Origin: PUPG01 sp031323845
GTDB lineage: Bacteria; Bacteroidota; Bacteroidia; Bacteroidales; UBA7960
Assembly (NCBI GenBank): GCA_031323845.1
Contig: JAVIYP010000005.1
Location: forward strand, 13,608 to 77,607
DNA length: 64,000 nucleotides
Direction of reading: 5' to 3'
In this document: positions 1 to 8,021 of the stretch, piece by piece
Numbering within the stretch: the stretch's first letter is position 1
Layout of the letters: each line of letters starts with the position of its first letter
The notes under the pieces: generated by a model
Seen by the model: only the letters and a program-made list of their open reading frames with translations
Database searches by the model: none
Told to the model about the DNA's origin: nothing
Made by a program: the position numbers and the translations under genes

Positions 1-130
1 CGAGGGACAGGCCGGCAGAAAGTCAGACAAAACGGAGAAACCATAGGCCGTCAATATCATCTTAATGATGAACGCACAGAAGTCACCGGCCAGGTGCAAG
101 AAATCAATCATCCAAAAAAAAGCATTCAAT
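1..130. other. Left edge, no assignable gene
   Basis: The first 130 bases precede the DUF59 start. All three plus frames are open from base 1. One closes at a TAG at 44-46, one at a TAA at 63-65, and one runs into the next gene. Any of the first two could be the tail of an upstream gene (perhaps another Fe-S assembly gene, by analogy with other Bacteroidota). No recognisable motif allows a choice. Confidence 0.3.
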
Positions 131-451
131 ATGAGCGAAAAACAAGACAGCATCAAAAAAGAACAACTGATCAATGCATTAAAAACCGTCCATGATCCGG
201 AAATTCCGCTTAACATATACGATCTGGGGTTGATCTATGGCATTGACATACAGGAGGACCATCGCGTTCAGATCACCATGACACTAACCAACGCCAATTG
301 CCCGGTAGCAGACGACCTGGTTCGCCGGGTACAACAAGTTATACAAGAGGTGCCGGGGGTTGCTTCCGTAGAACTGGAGCTGGTATTTGACCCCCCGTGG
401 ACCAAGGAAAAGATGTCGGATGCAGCCATGCTTGAGCTGGGCTTGCTTTAA
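131..451 (+). CDS. DUF59/MIP18-family Fe-S cluster assembly protein
   Basis: The 106-residue product is a single DUF59 (MIP18-like) domain, the family of SufT/PaaD-type factors that help assemble or deliver iron-sulfur clusters in the cytoplasm. The typical landmarks are visible: an N-terminal HDPEIPLNIYDLGLIY segment, then TMTLTNANCPVADDL with the conserved cysteine, and a C-terminal VFDPPWTKEKMS motif. The ATG at 131 begins exactly where the family begins; an in-frame ATG at 65 would add 22 atypical residues. In other Bacteroidota this gene usually follows suf genes, and the window edge may cut that operon. The family call is firm; the exact partner protein is unknown. Confidence 0.88.
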   Translation: MSEKQDSIKKEQLINALKTVHDPEIPLNIYDLGLIYGIDIQEDHRVQITMTLTNANCPVADDLVRRVQQVIQEVPGVASVELELVFDPPWTKEKMSDAAMLELGLL

Positions 452-501
452 TGGGATGGCATTTTTGAGCCGGACACTGTATTGATCTTGTTTTAGATTT
501 T

Positions 502-529
502 TTTGTAAGAAAAAAAGATTGTATTTTTG
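502..529 (+). promoter_or_regulatory. Bacteroidota-type promoter for gcvH
   Basis: A TATTTTTG at 522-529 matches the -7 consensus TAnnTTTG. A TTTG at 502-505 lies 16 bp upstream, slightly short of the usual spacing. It would give a leader of about 45 nt to the GcvH start at 579. Confidence 0.45.
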
Positions 530-578
530 GCTGCCTTAGATAGCAGTCAATACACTAATCACTCAAAACAACGAAATC

Positions 579-959
579 ATGAATATTCCAGACAACCTGA
601 AGTACACAAAAGACCATGAATGGGTAAAAATTGATGGCGACACGGCCACCATCGGTATAACTGATTTCGCCCAGCACGAACTTGGCGACATCGTTTTTGT
701 TGAGGTTGACACTGTTGGCGAAACCCTTGACCAGGAAGAAACTTTTGGCACCATTGAAGCGGTTAAAACCGTCTCTGACCTTTTCATGCCTGTAAGCGGT
801 GAAGTGCTGGAGTTTAACGAAGCACTCGAAGATGCTCCTGACATCATCAACAAGGATCCTTACGGCGATGGATGGATCATAAAAGTTAAAGTAAGTGATG
901 AGTCTGAACAGGAAGACCTGCTGACGGCCGATGAATACAAAGCTCTTATTGAGGGCTGA
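579..959 (+). CDS. gcvH: Glycine cleavage system H protein
   Basis: This 126-residue protein is the lipoyl carrier of the glycine cleavage complex. It shuttles the methylamine group between the P, T and L proteins in the cytoplasm. The lipoylation lysine is K63 within FGTIEAVKTVSDL, and the flanking sequence from HEWVK through GDIVFVEV to DPYGDGWIIKV follows the family along its whole length. The size is standard. The P, T and L genes are not in this window, so the gene is unlinked here. A TAnnTTTG element about 50 bp upstream suggests its own promoter, and a VanZ-like gene follows after 68 bp and may be co-transcribed. Confidence 0.96.
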   Translation: MNIPDNLKYTKDHEWVKIDGDTATIGITDFAQHELGDIVFVEVDTVGETLDQEETFGTIEAVKTVSDLFMPVSGEVLEFNEALEDAPDIINKDPYGDGWIIKVKVSDESEQEDLLTADEYKALIEG

Positions 960-1027
960 GTATTATCCGGATATCCGGCCTGATGGCGCTCAGAACTCCT
1001 GGCATAAGCGTGAAATAATTCAGTATT

Positions 1028-1411
1028 GTGAGAAATCCATTGTTTTTTCTGCCCGCCTTGGTATGGGCTGTAATTATTTTTTTGATCATCAGCCTGCCAC
1101 CGTCCAGTCTGCCCGTGCCAAAACACATGAGCATTCCACACTTTGACAAGATAGTACACTTTGTCATCTTTTTTGTATTCGGGATGTTATTGCTTGTGGG
1201 GTTCATCAAAACCAAAAAACCTTCAGTGCCTGTCAACAGGTATATGGTGCTTTGCCTTATTACCGGCATAGTGTACGGAGGGCTAACGGAGTACCTGCAA
1301 CATTGCTGTTTCACACTTCGCCATGGGAATATTGCCGATTTTTACGCCAATTCAGCCGGAACGTTCTTCGGCGTATTTGCCGTTGTGCTGGTCCGGAAAT
1401 TAAAAGCATGA
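1028..1411 (+). CDS. VanZ-like family membrane protein
   Basis: The 127-residue protein has four predicted membrane segments (about residues 5-24, 41-60, 71-90 and 104-123). Between them are the VanZ-like signatures HFDKIVHFVIFFVFG, YGGLTEYLQHC and the D-x-x-A-N-x-x-G pattern (DFYANSAGTFFG). The start is a GTG at 1028, chosen because it places a complete first helix at the N terminus; no ATG is available there. VanZ itself gives low-level teicoplanin resistance, but most VanZ-like proteins are uncharacterised, so no resistance role is claimed. It follows gcvH and precedes the TonB-family gene. Confidence 0.82.
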   Translation: MRNPLFFLPALVWAVIIFLIISLPPSSLPVPKHMSIPHFDKIVHFVIFFVFGMLLLVGFIKTKKPSVPVNRYMVLCLITGIVYGGLTEYLQHCCFTLRHGNIADFYANSAGTFFGVFAVVLVRKLKA

Positions 1412-1412
1412 G

Positions 1413-1440
1413 TTTGGTATATTTTTTGGTTATAATTTTG
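1413..1440 (+). promoter_or_regulatory. Promoter for the TonB-family gene
   Basis: TAATTTTG at 1433-1440 fits the -7 consensus TAnnTTTG, with TTTG at 1413-1416 and a 16 bp spacer. The element starts directly after the stop of the VanZ-like gene and lies about 95 bp before the TonB-family start. Confidence 0.45.
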
Positions 1441-1535
1441 ATGAGATTCATTATTGAAAAATACTTTGTATATTAGCAAACTGATTTTCTGTCTCTCGCA
1501 AGGACAGAAACGTAAAAAAACCAGACATACCTGAT

Positions 1536-2213
1536 ATGGAAGCAAAGAAAACACCAAAAGCAGACCTTGAGAGCAAAAAGCGCGTCTTTTTGCAGATCGG
1601 CATTGCCTTTGCTCTTGGCGCAGCCTTGGTTGCCTTCGAATGGAAGACTTATGAGCGGCCTGAAATTGATCTTGGCGTGCTCGAGATCGATTTTATCGAA
1701 GAGGAAGATATCCCGATCACCCGCCAGGAGCAACCACCACCTCCTCCTCCACCGGAGCCTTCTCAGGAGCTTATCATTGTGGATGATGACGTAGAACTGG
1801 AAGAAGAGTTCACCATTGACATTGACGCTGACGTCTTTACAGAGGTGCAGGAATTTACCCCTATCATTTTCCAGGAAGAAGAAGAGGTGGATGAGGATGT
1901 CATCTTTACGGTTGTGGAAGACCAGCCTGAATTTCCGGGCGGTGAGGCAGCACGGCAAAGATTCCTTGAGGAAAACCTCCGGTACCCGCAGATGGCCCGC
2001 GAAGCCGGCATCCAGGGCACCGTGTTCGTTACCTTTGTGGTAGAAACCGACGGCAGCGTTACCGACGTCCGTATTTTGCGCGGCATTGGCGGTGGCTGTG
2101 ACGAAGAAGCCATGAGGGTTGTAAGAATGATGCCTCGCTGGCAGCCTGGCCGTCAAAGAGGCCAGCCGGTAAGGGTGCAGTTCAACATGCCTATACGTTT
2201 CAGACTTAACTAA
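1536..2213 (+). CDS. TonB-family energy-transducing protein
   Basis: The 225-residue protein has TonB architecture. A short basic cytoplasmic N terminus is followed by one membrane anchor (about residues 17-36), a run of seven prolines (67-73), and a very acidic periplasmic linker rich in Glu/Asp (about 77-130). The C-terminal TonB domain starts near 131 (PEFPGGEAARQRF) and includes YPQMAREAGIQGTVFV and the RWQPGRQRGQPVRVQF segment. It presumably couples the ExbBD proton-motive-force motor to outer-membrane receptors; exbB and exbD are not in the window. The acidic rather than Lys/Pro-rich linker is typical of Bacteroidota paralogs. It has its own promoter and a strong terminator. Confidence 0.92.
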   Translation: MEAKKTPKADLESKKRVFLQIGIAFALGAALVAFEWKTYERPEIDLGVLEIDFIEEEDIPITRQEQPPPPPPPEPSQELIIVDDDVELEEEFTIDIDADVFTEVQEFTPIIFQEEEEVDEDVIFTVVEDQPEFPGGEAARQRFLEENLRYPQMAREAGIQGTVFVTFVVETDGSVTDVRILRGIGGGCDEEAMRVVRMMPRWQPGRQRGQPVRVQFNMPIRFRLN

Positions 2214-2234
2214 GCCTGATCATACAGTATATGG

Positions 2235-2269
2235 AAACCGTCTCAGCTCAACGGCTGCAGACGGTTTTT
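2235..2269 (+). terminator. Rho-independent terminator after the TonB-family gene
   Basis: AAACCGTCT (2235-2243) pairs with AGACGGTTT (2259-2267). An inner CAGC/GCTG stem extends the hairpin, and a T run follows. It begins 21 bp after the TonB-family stop codon. Confidence 0.85.
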
Positions 2270-2354
2270 ATATGCCGGACACCAAAGCATTAAACGAACA
2301 GCAGCACCAACTCATAATTTACACTATTTTTACAATCCGGTAAGTTGTTTTAGG

Positions 2355-4472
2355 ATGACAGGATCAAACAGACAATCATACCTGGATACACCGATCGAGT
2401 ACCTGAAAGGAGTTGGACCCAGACGCGCAGAGCTGTTGCGGGCAGAGCTGGATATTGACACCTTCCATGACCTGCTTTCTTTTTTCCCGTTCCGCCATAT
2501 CGACAGAAGCCGCTTCCACACCATCAAAGAAATTACAACCGACCTGCCTTATGTTCAGATACGTGGAAAAGTGTCGGACATCCAGCTGCACGGAAAACAA
2601 AGAACCACCAGGATGACAGCCGTTCTCAGCGACCATACAGGAAGCATGGAGCTGGTCTGGTTCAGGGGATTCAAATGGCTGAAAGACCTCTTTAAGCCCG
2701 GAACAGAATATATTATCTTCGGCAAACCAATTCTCTTCGGGAGAAAATACTCCATAGCCCATCCGGAAGTCGAACAGCTAACGCCGGGATCCTTGCAGCA
2801 AAGCACGGCCATGCAACCGGTATATAACTCAACCGAAAAACTCCGGGCAAAGGGACTCGACAGTAAGGGCATCGCAAAACTGGTAAAAACCCTGCTGCCT
2901 TCAGCAAAAACACACATTGAAGAGGGTTTGCCGCCTGATGTATTAGATTCGCTCAAGCTTACCGGCAAGCAAGACGCCATTGCACAGATCCATTTCCCGG
3001 AAAACATCCTGTTGCTCAAAAAGGCACGTGCACGCCTGAAGTTTGAGGAACTTTTTTTCATTCAACTCAGCCTGTTGCAGAACAAGCTGCTGCGTAACGA
3101 AAAAGCCAAAGGGCACATCTTTAAACACATCGGTGATTTTTTTAACGGGTTTTTCCATAACCGGCTTTCTTTTGAGCTGACCGGTGCACAAAAACGCGTG
3201 ATGAAAGAAATCCGGAGCGACACCCTCTCCGGCAAACAGATGAACCGCCTGTTGCAGGGCGATGTAGGTAGCGGAAAAACCGTAGTGGCGGTTATGACCA
3301 TGCTGATCGCACTCGACAACGGATACCAGGCCTGCCTAATGGCTCCCACCGAAATACTGGCCTTTCAGCACTTCGAATCAGTAAAAGCCATGCTGCACGA
3401 TATGGATATCAAGGTGGCTCTTCTTACCGGCTCCACAAAATCAGCAGACCGCCGGGTGCTCCTGGATGATTTAAAGCAGGGCAGGCTTCATTTGCTGATT
3501 GGAACCCATGCGCTGATAGAGGATGCGGTTACCTTCAACAAACTGGGCCTGGTGGTTATCGATGAACAGCATCGCTTCGGTGTCGCTCAGCGTGCAAGGC
3601 TATGGTCAAAAAGCCAGGCACCACCACATGTGCTGGTCATGACCGCCACTCCCATACCCCGCACCCTGGCCATGACACTGTACGGCGATCTTGATGTTTC
3701 CGTCATCAACGAACTGCCACCCGGCAGAAAACCCATTAAAACTATACACCAATACGACCGCAACCGCCTGAAGGTCTTTGGGTTTATGCGCGACCAGATA
3801 CGCAAGGGAGGACAAATATATGTTGTCTACCCCCTGATTCAGGAATCGGAAAAGCTGGACCTCAAAGACCTCAACGACGGCTACGAAAGCATCGTAAGGG
3901 AGTTTCCGCCGCCAGAATATGCCGTCAGCATAGTGCACGGTAAAATGAAACCCCAGGTCAAAGATTATGAAATGCAACGTTTTGTCAGCGGACAAACACA
4001 CATCATGGTGGCAACTACCGTGATCGAAGTGGGCATTGACGTACCCAATGCATCCGTGATGGTCATTGAAAGCGCCGAACGTTTCGGACTTTCTCAGCTT
4101 CACCAGTTGCGCGGGCGCGTGGGCAGAGGCGCAGATCAATCCTATTGCATTCTTATGACGAAAGATGAACTCAGTGCCGATGCCCGGAAACGAATCGCGG
4201 TCATGGTGTCAACCAACGACGGATTCAAGATTGCCGAAACCGACCTGCAGCTGCGCGGCCCCGGCGACATCCAGGGAACACAGCAAAGCGGCATACTGGA
4301 TTTGAAAATTGCCGACCTGACCAAAGATGAAGCCATCCTGAAAATTGCACGGACCAAAGCCGGCGAGCTGCTCGAAAAAGACCCATCCTTACAGTTGCCG
4401 GAGCACCGCAAAACAGCAAAAAAACTCAGGGAACTGTTCAGGGATAAAGTGCACTGGAGCAAAATCAGCTAA
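2355..4472 (+). CDS. recG: ATP-dependent DNA helicase RecG
   Basis: This 705-residue protein remodels stalled replication forks and branched recombination intermediates. The N-terminal wedge/OB-fold part contains YLKGVGPRRAELL (helix-hairpin-helix-like) and the DYVQIRGKV-type OB strands. The helicase core has Walker A GDVGSGKT near residue 300, motif II DEQH near 402, TATPIPRTLAM, and a C-terminal lobe with TTVIEVGIDVPNA and QLRGRVGRG. The length is slightly above the E. coli protein (about 690) and complete. It stands alone between a terminator and an outer-membrane protein gene on the same strand. Confidence 0.97.
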   Translation: MTGSNRQSYLDTPIEYLKGVGPRRAELLRAELDIDTFHDLLSFFPFRHIDRSRFHTIKEITTDLPYVQIRGKVSDIQLHGKQRTTRMTAVLSDHTGSMELVWFRGFKWLKDLFKPGTEYIIFGKPILFGRKYSIAHPEVEQLTPGSLQQSTAMQPVYNSTEKLRAKGLDSKGIAKLVKTLLPSAKTHIEEGLPPDVLDSLKLTGKQDAIAQIHFPENILLLKKARARLKFEELFFIQLSLLQNKLLRNEKAKGHIFKHIGDFFNGFFHNRLSFELTGAQKRVMKEIRSDTLSGKQMNRLLQGDVGSGKTVVAVMTMLIALDNGYQACLMAPTEILAFQHFESVKAMLHDMDIKVALLTGSTKSADRRVLLDDLKQGRLHLLIGTHALIEDAVTFNKLGLVVIDEQHRFGVAQRARLWSKSQAPPHVLVMTATPIPRTLAMTLYGDLDVSVINELPPGRKPIKTIHQYDRNRLKVFGFMRDQIRKGGQIYVVYPLIQESEKLDLKDLNDGYESIVREFPPPEYAVSIVHGKMKPQVKDYEMQRFVSGQTHIMVATTVIEVGIDVPNASVMVIESAERFGLSQLHQLRGRVGRGADQSYCILMTKDELSADARKRIAVMVSTNDGFKIAETDLQLRGPGDIQGTQQSGILDLKIADLTKDEAILKIARTKAGELLEKDPSLQLPEHRKTAKKLRELFRDKVHWSKIS

Positions 4473-4688
4473 CAGCATCGTATTCATTACCGCATACGCC
4501 GCCGGAAACCACAAGACATAGTTTGGAGAATATCAGCCCGGAAGCAGAATTTGGTGGACAGAGCTCAGTGAAGAAAGCTTGCTGCCGGCTTGTTTATCTT
4601 CAAAGCGATAACTTCCCAATTGTTCCCTGTTGTGCGCATTAGTCATTTTTCCATCATAAAAAAAAGAAATAAAATTAGGGCACCGGCT

Positions 4689-4706
4689 TATGAAAAATTT
4701 TTCATG
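4689..4706. promoter_or_regulatory. CATGAA-type palindrome upstream of an outer-membrane gene
   Basis: ATGAAAAATTTTTCAT at 4690-4705 is a perfect 16 bp palindrome. It resembles two palindromes upstream of rpoN (7849-7866 and 7885-7901) that share the half-site ATGAA around a 5-6 bp A/T centre. It sits 62 bp before the barrel-protein start. This would suit an operator, but no binding protein is known. Confidence 0.35.
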
Positions 4707-4766
4707 TCTTTTGTTTTTTCGTAATTTTATGGTTTCCCGGTTATGGATATTTTAAGCGCTGCCTGT

Positions 4767-5480
4767 ATGAAAAAAACAACAATTATTGTCCTCGGATTTT
4801 TGGTTATGCTTTGCGGAAGCAAAAACCTGCATGCTTTTCAGCCGGAAAGGATGTTCCCCGACGACAGGTTCATCGTAACTGCGTTCACTGATCTTTGGCA
4901 GAACGTGCCCCAGGGCATGGAGCTGAATCGGATCCAGCGAGGCATAAATATCAGCGCGTTGCAGGACATGCCCCTGGGAAGGACGAATTTCAGCATTGCC
5001 GCCGGACTTGAATTTTCCAGCCACAACCTGTACAGCGATCACAGGTACGTATGGCTTTTTGAACAGGATAAGTTTGATTTTTTTCCCATACACTCGCAGT
5101 ACCGCTACGACCAAAACAAGCTCAGCCTAAACTATCTGGAGGTGCCTGTACAGTTCCGGTTCAGGACCCGCGACCTTTCGCGCACCTTCAGGGTATATGC
5201 AGGGATAAAAGCCGGATGGCTGATGAATGCGCATACCAAATACGAGGGAGATGAGCATTTTGCCTCCGCAGGCATCATATTACCCTATGAGAACAGAAAG
5301 GTAAAGATAAAGGAACATCGCCTCAAAAACCTCTACGAATACCGGATCGGACTTACGGCAACCATCGGATACGGTGCCCTGAATTTCTTCATGTATTACC
5401 CGCTGACAGACATCTTCAGGGACAACAGCGCAGCAGATATGCGGCCTGTATCAGTGGGTGTTTCCTTTGTCGTCTTTTAA
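4767..5480 (+). CDS. PorT-like outer-membrane beta-barrel protein
   Basis: The 237-residue product starts with a signal peptide (MKKTTIIVLGFLVMLCGSKNLHA, cleavage near residue 23). The rest consists of alternating hydrophobic/aromatic strands ending in a phenylalanine (VGVSFVVF), the usual C-terminal signature of an outer-membrane barrel. Strands such as INISALQDMPLG, LNYLEVPVQFRFRT and FRVYAGIKAGWLM resemble the PorT/outer-membrane beta-barrel family common in Bacteroidota. An in-frame ATG at 4743 exists, but the one at 4767 begins the signal peptide. The specific cargo or role is unknown. It may be regulated through the palindrome at 4690. Confidence 0.72.
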   Translation: MKKTTIIVLGFLVMLCGSKNLHAFQPERMFPDDRFIVTAFTDLWQNVPQGMELNRIQRGINISALQDMPLGRTNFSIAAGLEFSSHNLYSDHRYVWLFEQDKFDFFPIHSQYRYDQNKLSLNYLEVPVQFRFRTRDLSRTFRVYAGIKAGWLMNAHTKYEGDEHFASAGIILPYENRKVKIKEHRLKNLYEYRIGLTATIGYGALNFFMYYPLTDIFRDNSAADMRPVSVGVSFVVF

Positions 5481-5664
5481 CGGCTTTTACAGCATCAGCG
5501 CCAGTGTCGTTTCCATGCAACTGTATCGGTTAAGTCGCAGAGATTTCTTTCTCAGCTTCAAAAATAAAAACCGGGCATAGCATTAGCTGTGTAAGGGTTT
5601 TATTTTGCAGAGATGGGGAAAAAGATCAAGACCTGGGTTGGCCAAGGCAGCGCTGACATGAAAG

Positions 5665-6288
5665 TCAGGTGCGGAAATAATAAAACAACAGCAGCATGGC
5701 AAGCAGGCCGAGCAAATACCCGGCATACACCTGTGCAGGATTGTGTGCCCTGAGTATAAGCCTCGACGAGGCTGTTATCCCTGACACCAGTATCGCCGTC
5801 ACAATCAGCCAGGAAATATCGGTTTGAAGCAACAGGGAGGTAATGATGAGAAATCCCGTCAAACCTCCAAGAGAAACCATATGGATGCTGATCTTCCAGA
5901 AAAAGGAGACCATAAGCGTCAGAATAACCAATAGTGTGGCGCTGATGATAAAGAAGTAGATCAGCGATGGCAGTGCCAGCTGACGCAGCAAGTAATACGT
6001 TATAAAGAAAAGGGCGATGGTGACCATCAACGGCAGAATGCGTTCATTACGGTCATAAAGCCTGATGTCTTTCACATAGCCCGTATGTTTCATTAATAAG
6101 ACCGACAGCATCGGGGCAACAGCCGTATTAATAAACACGATAAGCAACAAAAAACGCCTGGCTCCGGCACTTATGGCGAAGGTAAGAAAGGTGTCAAGCT
6201 GAAACAGGATAAACAAACCCAATGTGGGTATGAGTATGGGATGAAAAAGCGTGGAAAAGGCCCTTGCTACATTCTGCTGGTTAAGCAT
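5665..6288 (-). CDS. PAP2-like integral membrane protein
   Basis: The 207-residue protein has about six membrane segments. Its last part carries SRLILRAHNPAQVYAGYLLG, which matches motif 3 of type 2 phosphatidic acid phosphatases (SR-x5-H). The KISIHM segment near residue 131 may stand for the PSGH motif, and the first motif (KxxxxxxRP) is not evident, so catalysis is uncertain. Related membrane proteins are common in Bacteroidota. Its ATG lies 2 bp after the rpoN stop codon, so the two genes are very probably one operon, although a functional link to sigma-54 is not obvious. Confidence 0.7.
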   Translation of the reverse strand: MLNQQNVARAFSTLFHPILIPTLGLFILFQLDTFLTFAISAGARRFLLLIVFINTAVAPMLSVLLMKHTGYVKDIRLYDRNERILPLMVTIALFFITYYLLRQLALPSLIYFFIISATLLVILTLMVSFFWKISIHMVSLGGLTGFLIITSLLLQTDISWLIVTAILVSGITASSRLILRAHNPAQVYAGYLLGLLAMLLLFYYFRT

Positions 6289-6290
6289 GC

Positions 6291-7784
6291 TTACAACTCC
6301 TTTCGTAGTCTGGCCACGGGTATATCCAGTTGTTCCCTGTATTTGGCCACTGTCCTGCGGGCAATGTTGTACCCTTTATCTTTCAGAATACCCGCCAGTT
6401 CGTCATCGGTGAGGGGTTTTCTCTTGTTTTCCGCTGCAATGCAATCCTGCAGGATCTTTTTAACCTCCCTGGTTGAGACCTCCTCGCCGGTATCTGTTTG
6501 CATGGACTCTGAGAAAAACTCTTTCAGCAGGAAGGTCCCATAGGGCGTCTGGATGTATTTGCTGTTAGCTACTCTTGATATGGTAGAGATGTCGAGCTGG
6601 ACCATGTCGGCTATATCCTTCAGAATCATTGGCCTGAGCTTTGTCTCATCGCCGGTGACAAAGTAATCTTTCTGAAACTCCAGAATGGCCTGCATGGTCA
6701 TCATCAGTGTATTCTGCCGTTGTTTTATGGCATCAATAAACCATTTGGCGCTATCCAGTTTCTGTTTAACGAAAAACAATGCCTCTTTCTGTCTTTTATC
6801 GGCTTTCCCTTTTGAATCGGCCATAGCCTGAAACATCTCCGAATAGGTGCGGTTAATGCGCAGATCCGGTGCGTTTTGGCTGTTTAATGTTAATTCCAGC
6901 TCCCCTTCGTTATGTGTCAGGATAAAATCCGGAACCACATATTCGGCCATCTTACCTGCATCGTGCAGGGCATTGCCGGGTTTTGGGTTCAGCTTGAGTA
7001 TCACTTCCATCGCATCCTTAAGATCCTGCTCGCTCATTCCGTGCTTTCGCTTGATCTTATCGAAATGCTTCTTAGTGAAATCATTGAAGCTTTTTTCGAG
7101 CACCAGTCTGGCGTAATACACTGGTTTTGTCTGGGGCCCTTTCCGGCGTATCTGTATCACCAGGCATTCCTGCAGATCCCGTGCGCCGATCCCCGGCGGG
7201 TCGAATTCCTGTACGATACGCAGCGTGTTAATGACCTCGGTAAAGTTGGTTTTCAGGTTTTGATTGAAGGCAAGGTCGTCCACCAGCGAATGAATATCGC
7301 GTTGCAGATATCCGGACTCATCAATGTTGCCAATGATATGCGCGGCAATGAGGTGTTCTCTTTCCGACAGGTTTCTCAGGCCAAGCTGTGCCAGCAACAC
7401 CTCCTGAGCACTGCTTGCCGAAGCGTGGGGGATTTCCCTGCTTTCGTCATCGGCCCCGTGGTTTTGGGCCGACAGGCGATAGTCGGGAATATCGTCGTCT
7501 TCAATATAGTCGCTGTAGTCAAATTCATCATCAGGATCATACTCTTCGCCATTCTCGCTGAACTCGTCTCCGGTTTCCATGGCATTGTCAAACTCTTCAT
7601 CCTCCGGCTGGTTGTCAAACTCTTCGGGCAGGTCCTCACCTTCTTCCAGGGCGGGGTTCTCTTCGATTTCCTGTTTGATGCGCTGATCCAGCAACAACGT
7701 GGGCACCTGCAGCAGCTTCATCAGTTGAATCTGCTGAGGCGACAGCTTTTGTATCAGTTTTTGCTGTAATTTCTGTTTAAGCAT
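6291..7784 (-). CDS. rpoN: RNA polymerase sigma-54 factor
   Basis: This 497-residue protein is the alternative sigma factor that recognises -24/-12 promoters and needs an AAA+ activator to melt DNA. Region I is the Gln/Leu-rich N terminus (KLQQKLIQKLSPQQIQLMKLLQ). Region II is a long Asp/Glu-rich stretch (about residues 48-115). The core-binding and DNA-binding domains follow, ending with the RpoN box ARRTVAKYRE about 13 residues before the C terminus. The length is normal. It is the first gene of an operon with the PAP2-like protein. A -7 element and two palindromes lie just upstream. No sigma-54 activator gene is present in the window. Confidence 0.97.
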   Translation of the reverse strand: MLKQKLQQKLIQKLSPQQIQLMKLLQVPTLLLDQRIKQEIEENPALEEGEDLPEEFDNQPEDEEFDNAMETGDEFSENGEEYDPDDEFDYSDYIEDDDIPDYRLSAQNHGADDESREIPHASASSAQEVLLAQLGLRNLSEREHLIAAHIIGNIDESGYLQRDIHSLVDDLAFNQNLKTNFTEVINTLRIVQEFDPPGIGARDLQECLVIQIRRKGPQTKPVYYARLVLEKSFNDFTKKHFDKIKRKHGMSEQDLKDAMEVILKLNPKPGNALHDAGKMAEYVVPDFILTHNEGELELTLNSQNAPDLRINRTYSEMFQAMADSKGKADKRQKEALFFVKQKLDSAKWFIDAIKQRQNTLMMTMQAILEFQKDYFVTGDETKLRPMILKDIADMVQLDISTISRVANSKYIQTPYGTFLLKEFFSESMQTDTGEEVSTREVKKILQDCIAAENKRKPLTDDELAGILKDKGYNIARRTVAKYREQLDIPVARLRKEL

Positions 7785-7840
7785 AAAACACTAAATTTCG
7801 TGTTCCGGGCCTATGCCCCTGTCCATATGCAGGACCTTAC

Positions 7841-7848
7841 CAAATATA
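7841..7848 (-). promoter_or_regulatory. -7 element of the rpoN promoter
   Basis: On the minus strand this reads TATATTTG, a perfect match to TAnnTTTG, about 57 bp before the rpoN start. No TTTG -33 element is at the expected distance; a CATGAA/TTCATG palindrome occupies that place instead. Confidence 0.5.
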
Positions 7849-7901
7849 CATGAAATTTTTTTCATGCGAAATTACACACAAACGCATGAAAAAAATTCAT
7901 G
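7849..7901. promoter_or_regulatory. Two CATGAA/TTCATG palindromes upstream of rpoN
   Basis: The first palindrome (7849-7866) is CATGAA-N6-TTCATG and the second (7885-7901) is CATGAA-N5-TTCATG. Their centres are about 35 bp apart, roughly three to three and a half helix turns. The first abuts the -7 element of the rpoN promoter. The layout suggests a dimeric regulator binding twice. Confidence 0.5.
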
Positions 7902-7918
7902 GGAAAGCGAATCGGTTC

Positions 7919-7979
7919 CTCCTGTACATCTTCATTTTGTAAATTGTTTCAACAAAATGAAGATGCTTTTTTACAGGAG
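7919..7979. repeat. Long imperfect hairpin between asnS and rpoN
   Basis: CATCTTCATTTTGT (7927-7940) is followed by an 11 nt loop and its exact complement (7952-7965). Outside this, CTCCTGTA (7919-7926) pairs with TACAGGAG (7972-7979), leaving a 6 nt bulge (CTTTTT). It lies 43 bp after the asnS stop codon and could act as its 3' hairpin, but there is no U tract in that direction. Confidence 0.6.
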
Positions 7980-8021
7980 AAATATAATAAAAAGATTTAT
8001 TCACCGGCAAAGAAACCAGAC

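Noticed and set aside
1..196. Open frame from base 1 that continues into the DUF59 gene.
   Set aside because: It overlaps the well-supported DUF59 frame over about 60 bases and its peptide has no recognisable feature.
4473..4742. Possible signal-recognition-particle RNA, because of a CCCGGAAGCAG stretch near 4539.
   Set aside because: The surrounding bases do not form the conserved helix or match the full GGAAGGAAGCAG signature.
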